Shown: positions 13,715 to 21,107, counted from the stretch's first letter. The stretch: DNA of 44,453 bases from Synergistaceae bacterium (GCA_017449135.1 JAFSKE010000055.1:1-44453); one strand, 5' to 3'. Translations and numbers: made by a program. The notes: generated by a model not told the origin, from the sequence alone.

Positions 13715-16700
13715 CTATTTCGCTTCAACAGGCATTGCTGCCATTTCTGAAAGTGCTTTGTAAGTTTCGTAACGTTCTTTGGCTTCTGCGGCGTTTCTGT
13801 CGAATAATTCGTCGGCAATATCCGGGAAACCAAGTTTGAGCGATGAGTAACGGACTTCTCCGAGTAAGAACTCTTTGTAATCCGATTTCGGGGCTTTGCT
13901 GTCGAGAATGAACGGGTTTTTGCCCTCTGCAATGAGATCGGGATTGTATCTGTAAAGATGCCAGTATCCTGCTTCGACTGCAAGTTTTGTTCTTTCCTGA
14001 GTCTTGCCCATTCCTGCTCTGATTCCGTGATTGATACAAGGTGCGTAGGCGATGATTAATGACGGGCCTTTGTGTGCTTCAGCTTCTTTGAGGGCTTTCA
14101 TTAACTGGTTCTTGTCTGCTCCCATTCCAACCTGTGCAACATAAACGGTTCCGTAAGTCATTGCCATTCTGCCGAGATCCTTTTTGCGTGTTCTCTTTCC
14201 GCTTGCTGCAAACTGTGCGATTGCTGCCGTAGGAGTTGATTTTGATGACTGACCGCCCGTATTTGAATAAACTTCTGTGTCAAGTACGAGAACGTTTACA
14301 TCTTCACCGCTTCCGAGAACGTGATCAAGTCCGCCGTAACCGATGTCATATCCCCAGCCGTCTCCGCCGATGATCCAAACGGATTTTTTGACGAGGTAAT
14401 CGTGATACGTGCAGATTGTGCAAAATTCTTTCATTGCTGCATCGCTTAATTTTTCGTGCTTGTGTTCTTCACAGCCGCAGTCGCAGAATAATTTTTCGAG
14501 CAATTCCTCAACCTTTTCTGCTGCTGCAACACTTGCTTCACCGTCAAGATGTGCATCTAACCAGCCCTGTAAAACTTCTTTATATTCGGCGGGTACGTCG
14601 TCCATTTTGATTAAGTTTTCAGCAGCGGTCGTTAAGTAATTCACCATGACGTTTAATGAGAGTTTCATTCCCATTCCGTATTCTGCTGCGTCCTCGAATA
14701 ATGAGTTACCCCAAGCAGGTCCGTGTCCGTTTGCGTCTGTTGTGTAAGGCATTGAAGGTGCTGAGCCTCCCCAGATTGACGAACAGCCTGTAGCGTTTGC
14801 AACGATCATTCTTGAACCGAATAACTGTGTGATGAGTTTTGCGTACGGTGTTTCTCCACAGCCTGCACATGCTCCGCTGAACTCGAATAAAGGTCTCTGG
14901 AACTGTGAACCCTGAACTGTGAATTTGTCGCCTGCGTCGGTCTTGTCTGCAACGTCTTCAACTGCGAATGTCCAGTTATCAACCTGATCAAGCTGTGTTG
15001 CTGTCGGTTTCATTTCAAGAGCTTTGACAGGGCAAATGTCTGCACAGTTTCCACAGCCTAAGCAGTCAAGAGCATCAACCTGCATTTTGTATTTATAACC
15101 CTTTTCTTTGAGTTTCGGGGCTTTAACGTCAACTGCTCCGAAGTTTGCTGGTGCTGCGGCCTGTTCTGCTGCGTCAAGCAAGAACGGTCTAATTGCGGCA
15201 TGAGGACATACCATTGAACACTGGTTACACTGAATACATTTTGCACTGTTCCATTCAGGGACATTAACTGCAACTCCGCGTTTCTCGAATTTCGATGTAC
15301 CTGCCGGGAAGTGTCCGTCCTCGTAACCGTCAACAAATGCACTTGAAGGAAGTGTGTTACCCTTCTGGGCGTTGATTGTTTCGACCTGATAGCTGATGAA
15401 GTCAGGAACATATGAAGGCATACCGGGTTTAACTTTCGCAACGTCTTCGGCGGTTTTCCATGCTTCGGGAACTTTGATTTCAACAAGTCCTGCAAGTCCT
15501 GCGTCAACTGCTGCGTAGTTCATGTTGACAACTTTTTCACCTTTACGGCCGTATGAATGAACGATTGCTTCCTTCATGTATTTTACAGCGTCATCAATCG
15601 GAATAACGTTTGCAAGTTTGAAGAATGCTGACTGCATGATTGTGTTCGTTCTTGAACCAAGTCCGAGCTTCTGTGCTTCGTCAACGGCGTTAATAATGTA
15701 GAATTTGCAGTTAAGGTTTGCAAGTTTTCGTTTCAGGCTGGCCGGTAAATGTTCCTCTAATGCCTCAAGGGTTGTCCACTGAGTATTAAGCAAGAACGTT
15801 CCGCCCTCTTTCATTCCCTGTAATAAATCGTACTGATTTACATATTCCTGTTTATGGCAGGCGATAAAGTCAGCATGGTCAATGAGGTAAGTTGATTTAA
15901 TCGGGGATTTTCCGAAACGTAAATGCGACATTGTAATTCCGCCGGATTTCTTCGAGTCATAATCGAAATAACCCTGTGCATACATGTCTGTATGGTCGCC
16001 GATGATCTTAATTGAGTTCTTGTTAGCTCCGACTGTACCGTCTGAACCAAGACCCCAGAATTTGCAGCAGACTGTTCCTTCAGCAGCAGCGTTGATGTGT
16101 TCGTCAGGAATTAATGAGCTGTCGTTTACATCATCGATAATTCCGAGTGTGAAATTATTTCTGGGTTCAAAGAGTTTCAAGTTATCGAACGTTGCTTTAA
16201 TGTCGCTCGGCGTTGTGTCTTTTGAACCAAGTCCGTAACGTCCGCCTACGATCTTCGGTGCATTGCAGTTTCCGGCGAATAATGAGCAGACATCTTCGTA
16301 TAACGGGCCGCCCAATGCTCCGACTTCCTTAACTCTGTCAAGGACTGCGATTGATTTTACGGTTGCAGGTAAGGCTCTGAAGAAATATTTTGGTGAGAAC
16401 GGTCTGTAAAGGTGAACTTCAATAACTCCGACTTTCTCGCCTCTTGCGTTGAGGTAGTCAACAGTTTCTTCGATTGCCTGACATACTGAACCCATAGCAA
16501 CGATTACACGATCTGCATCACAGGCTCCGTAGTAATTAAACGGGTGATATTCACGTCCGCAGATTCCTTTGATGTCGTCCATGTATTTTGCGACGATGTC
16601 AGGAACTTTGTCATAGAATGGCTGTGAGGCTTCTTTTGCCTGGAAGAAAATATCAGGATTCTGAGCAGTACCCTTTGTGTAGGGTTTTTCAGGTCTCATT

Positions 16701-17326
16701 GAACGATCTCTGAAGGCTGCAACTGCGTCATAGTCAACAAGTTTTGCAAGGTCGTTATAATCGAATGCGTCAACTTTTTGAATCTCGTGTGAAGTTCTGA
16801 AACCGTCAAAGAAATTCAAAACGGGAACGCTTGACTTGATAGCCGTTAAATGTGCTACTGCGGCCATGTCGTGAGCTTCCTGAACGCTTCCGCCTGCAAT
16901 CATCGTGAAACCTGTCATTCTTGTTGACATAACATCGCTGTGATCTCCGAAAATTGAAAGTGCGTGCATTGCGATAGCTCTTGCTGTAACATGGAAAACG
17001 CCGGGTAATAATTCTCCTGCGATTTTGTACATGTTAGGAATCATTAATAATAATCCCTGTGAAGCCGTGTAAGTGCTTGCGAGTGCACCTGCTGACAAAG
17101 CACCGTGACATGCACCTGCTGCACCTGCTTCGGACTGCATTTCGGTTACTTTTACAGTATGTCCGAAAATATTTTTGCGTCCATGAGCTGCCCATTCGTC
17201 AATGTGTTCGGGCATTGGTGATGAAGGTGTGATCGGGTAAATTGTAGCCATTTCGGAGAAAGCATATGCAACGTGAGCGACTGCTTCGTTTCCGTCCATA
17301 GTTTTCCAGTTTCTTTTGAATGCCAT
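13715..17326 (-). CDS. nifJ: Pyruvate:ferredoxin (flavodoxin) oxidoreductase
   Basis: A 1203-residue one-chain enzyme that converts pyruvate and CoA to acetyl-CoA and CO2 and reduces ferredoxin, a central step of anaerobic fermentation. Domain order is standard: a pyrimidine-binding domain with YPITPSSPMPEH and TEMQSEAGAAGACHGAL; the CoA-binding and linker domains; two [4Fe-4S] motifs, CIQCNQCSMVCPH near 695 and CLGCGNCADICPVKAL near 753; then the TPP domain with ACAGCGETPY, GGDGWGYDIGYGGLDH near 984 and YSNTGGQSSKSTPTAA. Additional cysteines (CDCGCEEHKH and CTIC) lie in an insert near 945. GGGAGGA precedes the ATG. It is divergent from acyl-CoA synthetase genes and followed by a strong terminator, so it is probably monocistronic. 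Confidence 0.97.
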   Translation of the reverse strand: MAFKRNWKTMDGNEAVAHVAYAFSEMATIYPITPSSPMPEHIDEWAAHGRKNIFGHTVKVTEMQSEAGAAGACHGALSAGALASTYTASQGLLLMIPNMYKIAGELLPGVFHVTARAIAMHALSIFGDHSDVMSTRMTGFTMIAGGSVQEAHDMAAVAHLTAIKSSVPVLNFFDGFRTSHEIQKVDAFDYNDLAKLVDYDAVAAFRDRSMRPEKPYTKGTAQNPDIFFQAKEASQPFYDKVPDIVAKYMDDIKGICGREYHPFNYYGACDADRVIVAMGSVCQAIEETVDYLNARGEKVGVIEVHLYRPFSPKYFFRALPATVKSIAVLDRVKEVGALGGPLYEDVCSLFAGNCNAPKIVGGRYGLGSKDTTPSDIKATFDNLKLFEPRNNFTLGIIDDVNDSSLIPDEHINAAAEGTVCCKFWGLGSDGTVGANKNSIKIIGDHTDMYAQGYFDYDSKKSGGITMSHLRFGKSPIKSTYLIDHADFIACHKQEYVNQYDLLQGMKEGGTFLLNTQWTTLEALEEHLPASLKRKLANLNCKFYIINAVDEAQKLGLGSRTNTIMQSAFFKLANVIPIDDAVKYMKEAIVHSYGRKGEKVVNMNYAAVDAGLAGLVEIKVPEAWKTAEDVAKVKPGMPSYVPDFISYQVETINAQKGNTLPSSAFVDGYEDGHFPAGTSKFEKRGVAVNVPEWNSAKCIQCNQCSMVCPHAAIRPFLLDAAEQAAAPANFGAVDVKAPKLKEKGYKYKMQVDALDCLGCGNCADICPVKALEMKPTATQLDQVDNWTFAVEDVADKTDAGDKFTVQGSQFQRPLFEFSGACAGCGETPYAKLITQLFGSRMIVANATGCSSIWGGSAPSMPYTTDANGHGPAWGNSLFEDAAEYGMGMKLSLNVMVNYLTTAAENLIKMDDVPAEYKEVLQGWLDAHLDGEASVAAAEKVEELLEKLFCDCGCEEHKHEKLSDAAMKEFCTICTYHDYLVKKSVWIIGGDGWGYDIGYGGLDHVLGSGEDVNVLVLDTEVYSNTGGQSSKSTPTAAIAQFAASGKRTRKKDLGRMAMTYGTVYVAQVGMGADKNQLMKALKEAEAHKGPSLIIAYAPCINHGIRAGMGKTQERTKLAVEAGYWHLYRYNPDLIAEGKNPFILDSKAPKSDYKEFLLGEVRYSSLKLGFPDIADELFDRNAAEAKERYETYKALSEMAAMPVEAK

Positions 17327-17468
17327 AAAATAAAAATCCTCCCTCTTGGATTAAAGTTGAAAATTTCTAATAATGAGTTTTGAAATATTTTACTACAAAA
17401 AAACACAACAATAAAATAAAATATACGACATAAAATTAAAAATTGAAATCTTGAAGGAGGAAAAAATT

Positions 17469-18968
17469 TTGCTTCTCGACAAAAAAATCGATGAATACAT
17501 AACAAGTTATCCCGATAAAAACTGCTGTTTCTTTAATCACGAATGGTGGACGGCAAAAAGATTCGGCGAACTTGCTCAAAACGTAACGGAAATTCTCAAA
17601 AATTCGGGATTTTCAGAAGGCCAGAGATTAGCAGTGTTAATGCCAAATTCTCCGATGACATTAGCTTTAATTTACGCAACTTGGAAACTCGGCGGAGTAT
17701 TTTGTCCGTTAAACGAAAAAACAGGCGAAATATCGTTAATTAAAACTTTGAAATTGCTGAAACCATTTGCAGTTGTCTTATCTGAAAGCGTAAAATCAGA
17801 ATTAGAAACTGCATTAACAAATTCAGATTGGGTCTGCACAAGATTCAATACCGAAAAAATTTCAGGAAACGAAAACTTCAAAGGAATTACACAGCCAGCA
17901 GACGATTTCGACAAAACATTAGCCGTAATCTTTTCAACATCAGGAACAACAGGAGACCCCAAAGCCGTACCATTAACTCACGAAAATATTTTAGACAACA
18001 TTAACGCCTGCCTCGAACATGTGCCTGACTTAAACCCCGGAAATTCTTTGCTAAATGTTCTCCCGAATTTTCACGCTTTCGGATTTACGATTTGCTGTGT
18101 TCTGCCGTTTGTGTTGGGAGCGTCGCAGGTTCTTGTTGAAAATTTCATGCCTCCTTCAAACACTTTAAGAATTGTTGACGAAGCAAAGCCCGATGTTTTG
18201 TTATTAGTTCCTACAATGCTGGGATTTGTAACTTCAATGCTTGAAAGAGGCGGAAAAAAATTCACGGGAATTAAATTGCTGATTGCAGGGGGAGACAGAT
18301 ATAATCCTAAAATGGACGACAGAGTTACGGCAGCGTTCGGAGTTCCTGTAATCGAAGGTTACGGAATTACGGAATGTTCGCCTGTTTTAGCAGTCAATCC
18401 TAAACCTTCAGTCAGAAAACTTGGAACAGTCGGCACGGCATTACCAAGATTTGAAATTCAGTTGAGGGACGAAAGCGGAAATATTATCGGCGATAAAGGC
18501 GAGGGAGTTTTATGGACTAAAGGCCCTTCGGTAACATCGGGATATTATCACGCCCCCGAAATTAATCACGAGAGATTCAAAGACGGCTGGTTTAACACCG
18601 GCGATTACGTTCAGATTGACGATGACGGATACATAAAAATTCTCGACCGTGTAACTGACATTATCATTGTCGGAGGCTTCAACGTTTACCCTCAGGAAGT
18701 CGAAGCAATTTTGTCCGAACACCCCGCTGTAAATACTGCTGTAGTTGTCGGAATGCCTAATGATATGAGCGGTGAAGTTCCTAAAGCGTTTATAATTAAG
18801 AATGAAAATGTTGATGTGAGTGAAAGAGAGCTTGTGAATTTCTGCAAATCGAGATTGTCGCATTATAAAGTTCCGAGAGCGATTGAATTTGTGAGTTCGT
18901 TGCCTGTTTCAGCTACGGGAAAAATTTTAAGGCGTGTATTGCGTCAGAAAGAACGTGAGAAGAAATAA
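17469..18968 (+). CDS. AMP-forming acyl-CoA synthetase 1
   Basis: A 499-residue adenylate-forming enzyme (FadD-like). It would activate a carboxylic acid with ATP to an acyl-AMP and transfer it to CoA or a carrier. The start is the TTG at 17469, 8 bases after AAGGAGG; an upstream TTG at 17451 lies inside that ribosome site. Core motifs: STSGTTGDPKAVPLTH (phosphate loop) near 155, GYGITECSPV near 300, WFNTGDY near 380, DRVTDIIIVGGFNVYP hinge near 400, and GKILRRVLR with the catalytic Lys near 488. It is shorter than long-chain enzymes such as FadD. Its stop overlaps the next synthetase's ATG by one base. The substrate is not predictable by eye. Confidence 0.9.
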   Translation: MLLDKKIDEYITSYPDKNCCFFNHEWWTAKRFGELAQNVTEILKNSGFSEGQRLAVLMPNSPMTLALIYATWKLGGVFCPLNEKTGEISLIKTLKLLKPFAVVLSESVKSELETALTNSDWVCTRFNTEKISGNENFKGITQPADDFDKTLAVIFSTSGTTGDPKAVPLTHENILDNINACLEHVPDLNPGNSLLNVLPNFHAFGFTICCVLPFVLGASQVLVENFMPPSNTLRIVDEAKPDVLLLVPTMLGFVTSMLERGGKKFTGIKLLIAGGDRYNPKMDDRVTAAFGVPVIEGYGITECSPVLAVNPKPSVRKLGTVGTALPRFEIQLRDESGNIIGDKGEGVLWTKGPSVTSGYYHAPEINHERFKDGWFNTGDYVQIDDDGYIKILDRVTDIIIVGGFNVYPQEVEAILSEHPAVNTAVVVGMPNDMSGEVPKAFIIKNENVDVSERELVNFCKSRLSHYKVPRAIEFVSSLPVSATGKILRRVLRQKEREKK

Positions 18969-20446
18969 TGAGACTTGAAGAAATAATTATTCCAAACCTC
19001 CAGAAAGACAGCGAAAAAAATTGTTACTGGTGGGACGGAAAATGGTACACACGAAGGAATTTATTAACACTCGTTGAGAATTGCGAAAATGTTTTGAGAA
19101 ATGCCGGATTTTCAAGAGGTCAGAAACTTGCAGTAATGCTCAAAAATTCTCCGTTGATTCCTGCATTGTCATTAGCATGTTGGAAGTTAGGCGGAATATT
19201 TTTCCCGTTGAACGAAAAAGCCGGTTCGTCATCACTTTCTGGAACATTAAATCTTGTAAAACCTTTTGCAATTATTTCCGAGCATGATATTCCCGAGATT
19301 TCGGATTCATGGCCGTTTATAACATGCGATATTGACAGCGTATCTCTTCCTGCATTCACAGGGAAAACTCAAGAATCTGACACAGAAGATTACGCAGTGA
19401 TTTTTGCAACGTCAGGAACGACCGGAAACCCTAAAGCAGTTCCATTGACGCACGGAAATTTAATCAGCAACTGTAAAGCGACAAAAGAAACAGTTTATCC
19501 GTTAAACGAGGACGATACATTTTTAACGGTTTTGCCGAATTTTCATTCATTCGGTTACACATGTGCGACAATGCTGCCGTTGTATATCGGAGCAAAAATT
19601 GCAATCGCCCCTGCATTTTTACCGCCTCAAAAAGCCGTGAAAGCAATCGCCGAAGCCCCTACAACAATAATGTATATAGTTCCTGCAATGCTTTCATATT
19701 TGTTAATGGCAGTTGAGAAGGGAAAAATCAAACCTGAAATTTTATCCCGTCAAAGAGTTATCTGCACAGGGGGAGACAGATTAAGCCCTAACGTTCACAA
19801 ACAGGCGTTAAAACTTTTAGGGCGGGACGTTATGGAAGGATACGGATTAACTGAGACATCGCCGGTACTTTGCATGAATCACGATTGCGAAACTCAACAC
19901 ACCGGAACATCAGGGCCTATAATTCCGGGTTATGAATACAAACTTAAAAATCACGACGGCGAAATCATCGAAGGCAAAGAGGGCGTTTTGTGGGTTAAAG
20001 GGGCTTCAGTAACTCCTGGATATTTGCACGCACCTGAAATAACGGCAGAAAGATTTGACGCAGACGGATTTTTCAACACGGGCGATTATGTAAGATTTGA
20101 TGATGACGGTTACGTTAGCATTTTAGACAGAGTAACGGATATTATCATAGTCGGAGGATTTAACGTTTACCCTCAGGAAGTCGAAAAAGTTTTAGCGGAA
20201 CACCCAGCCGTACATCAAGCCGTAGTTGTGGGAGTTCATCACGACATTAACGGAGAAATCCCGAAGGCATACGTTCAGCTTGAAGAAGGTAAAGAAGCAA
20301 CCGACAGAGACATCATAAAATTTGCGAAGGAAAGACTTGCACATTTCAAAGTTCCAAGAAGCGTTGAATTTGTGAATGAATTTCCATTATCAGGGACTGG
20401 AAAAATTTTGCGAAGAGTGCTGAGAGAACAGGCAAAAAATTCGTGA
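18968..20446 (+). CDS. AMP-forming acyl-CoA synthetase 2 (tandem paralogue)
   Basis: A 492-residue paralogue of the preceding gene: the same N-terminal layout (NCYWWDGKWYTRRN against NCCFFNHEWWTAKR), ATSGTTGNPKAVPLTH near 147, EGYGLTETSPV, FFNTGDYV, the same DRVTDIIIVGGFNVYPQEVE hinge, and GTGKILRRVLRE at the end. Both enzymes keep the catalytic lysine. The near-identical C-terminal domains against diverged N-terminal substrate pockets suggest duplication with different acid specificity. It begins at an ATG sharing one base with the previous stop (TAATG). Its last codons (AAAAATTCGTGA) resemble the left edge of the second small-peptide module, so the downstream duplication seems to have copied the end of this gene. 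Confidence 0.9.
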   Translation: MRLEEIIIPNLQKDSEKNCYWWDGKWYTRRNLLTLVENCENVLRNAGFSRGQKLAVMLKNSPLIPALSLACWKLGGIFFPLNEKAGSSSLSGTLNLVKPFAIISEHDIPEISDSWPFITCDIDSVSLPAFTGKTQESDTEDYAVIFATSGTTGNPKAVPLTHGNLISNCKATKETVYPLNEDDTFLTVLPNFHSFGYTCATMLPLYIGAKIAIAPAFLPPQKAVKAIAEAPTTIMYIVPAMLSYLLMAVEKGKIKPEILSRQRVICTGGDRLSPNVHKQALKLLGRDVMEGYGLTETSPVLCMNHDCETQHTGTSGPIIPGYEYKLKNHDGEIIEGKEGVLWVKGASVTPGYLHAPEITAERFDADGFFNTGDYVRFDDDGYVSILDRVTDIIIVGGFNVYPQEVEKVLAEHPAVHQAVVVGVHHDINGEIPKAYVQLEEGKEATDRDIIKFAKERLAHFKVPRSVEFVNEFPLSGTGKILRRVLREQAKNS

Positions 20447-20454
20447 GGTTAATG

Positions 20455-20463
20455 TGATAAAAT
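20455..20463 (+). promoter_or_regulatory. Candidate antisense RNA promoter, copy 1
   Basis: TGATAAAAT is an extended -10 with one mismatch (TAAAAT), conserved with GTTAATG upstream in copy 2 at 20781-20789. It points into the 3' end of the peptide gene. No -35 is evident. Confidence 0.45.
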
Positions 20464-20496
20464 AGGGGCAGCGGTGAGGGAGTTAGCAGACCCCTA
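20463..20496 (-). terminator. Terminator of peptide mRNA 1 with conserved C-rich loop
   Basis: TAGGGG pairs with CCCCTA. On the minus strand the stem is followed by TTTTATC. The loop holds ACTCCCTC (minus strand; 20476-20483), which is exactly complementary to GAGGGAGT at the 5' end of the same mRNA (20721-20728). The stem bases differ completely from copy 2 while the loop is conserved. Confidence 0.7.
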
Positions 20497-20628
20497 AATT
20501 TCGTGAATTACACCCTAAATTAACGGGTAAACCAGTCTATAAGTAATAGAATAGTCTTCACGACCCAAAAGATTGCAGCGGCGATTTTGTCAATCCACGC
20601 GAGGATCGAACGTCGCTGTTTTCTTTTG
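20464..20628 (+). ncRNA. Candidate antisense (antitoxin-like) RNA 1
   Basis: Predicted from the plus-strand extended -10 at 20455-20463 to a hairpin, CAGCGGCG (20576-20583) with CGTCGCTG (20611-20618), followed by TTTTCTTTT. The RNA would be about 160 nt and complementary to the 3' UTR and most of the coding part of peptide mRNA 1. Its first hairpin would present GAGGGAGT in the loop, ready to pair with the C-rich loop of the mRNA. This is inference from sequence only. Confidence 0.4.
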
Positions 20629-20657
20629 GTTTTTCGTTTGCCTTTTGTTTGGGGCAT
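20520..20657 (-). CDS. 45-residue membrane peptide, copy 1 (candidate type I toxin)
   Basis: MPQTKGKRKTKRKQRRSILA begins a 45-residue peptide: about 16 strongly basic N-terminal residues, then an amphipathic to hydrophobic helix (about 17-43) rich in Ile, Leu, Ala and Trp, ending IDWFTR. The ATG at 20657 has GAGGTGG 5 bases upstream. Copy 2 encodes a peptide of the same length with 24 of 45 residues identical (the block KQRRSIL, then IDKI, and LIDWF at the end), which shows selection on the protein. Size, charge and a single helix are those of type I toxin peptides such as TisB or AapA1, but I cannot assign a known family. Alternatives are a small regulatory membrane protein or an antimicrobial peptide. 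Confidence 0.75.
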   Translation of the reverse strand: MPQTKGKRKTKRKQRRSILAWIDKIAAAIFWVVKTILLLIDWFTR

Positions 20658-20675
20658 GTTTCCACCTCAATTCTA

Positions 20676-20707
20676 CAGGACGGCTCCCCGTTGGACGATG
20701 AGCCCTG
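20676..20707 (-). promoter_or_regulatory. 5' UTR hairpin of peptide mRNA 1
   Basis: On the mRNA strand CAGGGC pairs with GTCCTG (one G-U), enclosing TCATCGTCC and CGGGGAG. Copy 2 has CAGGGC with GCCCTG at 21015-21047, so the stem is kept by a G-U to G-C change. It lies between the transcript start and the ribosome site and may control translation. Confidence 0.5.
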
Positions 20708-20737
20708 TTTCTTATCTGGGACTCCCTCGTAAAATTT

Positions 20738-20746
20738 ATTATATCA
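20738..20746 (-). promoter_or_regulatory. Extended -10 promoter of peptide gene 1
   Basis: TGATATAAT on the minus strand. Transcription would start near 20730, so the mRNA would begin ACGAGGGAGUCCC. The same element and spacing recur in copy 2. Confidence 0.7.
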
Positions 20747-20780
20747 AAGACTATTTTGTAAAAAATTCATGATGTTAATG

Positions 20781-20789
20781 TGATAAAAT
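20781..20789 (+). promoter_or_regulatory. Candidate antisense RNA promoter, copy 2
   Basis: TGATAAAAT, identical to copy 1 and preceded by the same GTTAATG, facing the 3' end of peptide gene 2. Confidence 0.45.
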
Positions 20790-20795
20790 GTTATT

Positions 20796-20965
20796 TAAGA
20801 AGCAGAAGAGCGGTGAGGGAGTTAGCTACTTCTGCGAAAAATTTAGATTTCACCGGTCTATTTATTAAACCAGTCTATTAACATTAAGACTAATTTAACA
20901 AACCAGTAAAGAGCAGCGACGATCTTATCGATCCGGTCAAGGATGCTTCGCCGCTGCTTCTTTTC
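20796..20965 (+). ncRNA. Candidate antisense (antitoxin-like) RNA 2
   Basis: From the extended -10 at 20781-20789 to a hairpin, CAGCGACG (20914-20921) with CGCCGCTG (20949-20956), followed by CTTCTTTTC. The geometry equals copy 1: a 3'-overlapping convergent antisense, as in the Bacillus txpA/RatA and bsrG/SR4 pairs. The terminator stem here has an A-C mismatch where copy 1 has G-U, which weakens the case for this strand. Confidence 0.38.
20802..20835 (-). terminator. Terminator of peptide mRNA 2 with conserved C-rich loop
   Basis: GCAGAAG (20802-20808) pairs with CTTCTGC (20829-20835); on the minus strand TTCTTAAAT follows. The loop holds minus-strand ACTCCCTC (20815-20822), complementary to GAGGGAGT at the mRNA start (21061-21068). 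Confidence 0.65.
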
Positions 20966-20995
20966 GGTGCGTTTTGAGTCTCTCTTGTGAGACAT
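20858..20995 (-). CDS. 45-residue membrane peptide, copy 2 (candidate type I toxin)
   Basis: MSHKRDSKRTEKKQRRSILD begins a 45-residue peptide: basic N-terminus, then a hydrophobic helix with aromatic residues (LYWFVKLVLML) and the end IDWFNK. The ATG at 20995 is chosen over an in-frame ATG 20 codons upstream because AGGTGA sits 6-7 bases before it and because the upstream segment is out of frame in copy 1. Compared with copy 1, changes are mostly conservative (Ile/Leu, Val/Leu, Lys/Arg), and Asp41, Trp42 and Phe43 are kept. A membrane location is inferred. No such peptide family is known to me. Confidence 0.75.
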   Translation of the reverse strand: MSHKRDSKRTEKKQRRSILDRIDKIVAALYWFVKLVLMLIDWFNK

Positions 20996-21014
20996 CGCTT
21001 TCACCTCGATTCTA

Positions 21015-21047
21015 CAGGGCGACTCCCCGTTTGGACGATGAGCCCTG
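21015..21047 (-). promoter_or_regulatory. 5' UTR hairpin of peptide mRNA 2
   Basis: CAGGGC and GCCCTG form a perfect 6-bp stem in the mRNA, with loop bases UCAUCGUCC and CGGGGAG nearly identical to copy 1. GGGGAGU in this loop could also pair with the terminator loop ACUCCC, so alternative folds are possible. Confidence 0.5.
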
Positions 21048-21077
21048 CTTCTCACCCGGGACTCCCTCGTAAAATTT

Positions 21078-21086
21078 ATTATATCA
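21078..21086 (-). promoter_or_regulatory. Extended -10 promoter of peptide gene 2
   Basis: Minus-strand TGATATAAT with the same downstream AAATTTTACGAGGGAGTCCC as copy 1. The predicted transcript starts near 21070. It lies just past the end of comM (stop at 21108). Confidence 0.7.
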
Positions 21087-21107
21087 AACTAAACTTTGCG
21101 AATATCG

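Larger units (their letters stand above)
20432..20750 (-). repeat. Small-peptide module, tandem copy 1
   Basis: This unit is about 325-340 bp from the equivalent point in copy 2 (20757-21086). Conserved parts in order on the plus strand: GTTAATGTGATAAAAT, a hairpin with loop GCGGTGAGGGAGTTAGC, the peptide gene (minus strand), a CTCCCCGTT...GGACGATGAGCCCTG stem, ACTCCCTCG and the minus-strand promoter. Sequence between these blocks has diverged, so the copies are old or under different constraint. The 660 bp between synthetase 2 and comM hold only these two modules. Confidence 0.85.
20757..21086 (-). repeat. Small-peptide module, tandem copy 2
   Basis: The second copy of the module, directly adjoining copy 1. 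Its left edge (AAAAAATTCATGATGTTAAT) matches the end of the acyl-CoA synthetase 2 gene plus the start of copy 1, with three or four differences in 32 bases, as expected if a duplication began inside the last codons of that gene. Confidence 0.85.

Noticed and set aside
20587-20772. Plus-strand frame of 61 codons over peptide module 1 and a similar one at 20987-21187
   Set aside because: They are antisense to the conserved minus-strand peptide genes and 5' hairpins, have no ribosome site, and the two copies do not share a frame.
20676-21047. Riboswitch (guanidine type) in the 5' hairpins because of repeated ACG-like loop bases
   Set aside because: Only a single 6-bp stem is conserved, without the paired ACGR loops or pseudoknot of the known classes.
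20996-21055. Longer 65-codon version of peptide 2
   Set aside because: The extra 20 codons cover the 5' hairpin; copy 1 has a one-base length difference there, so the extension is not conserved as protein.
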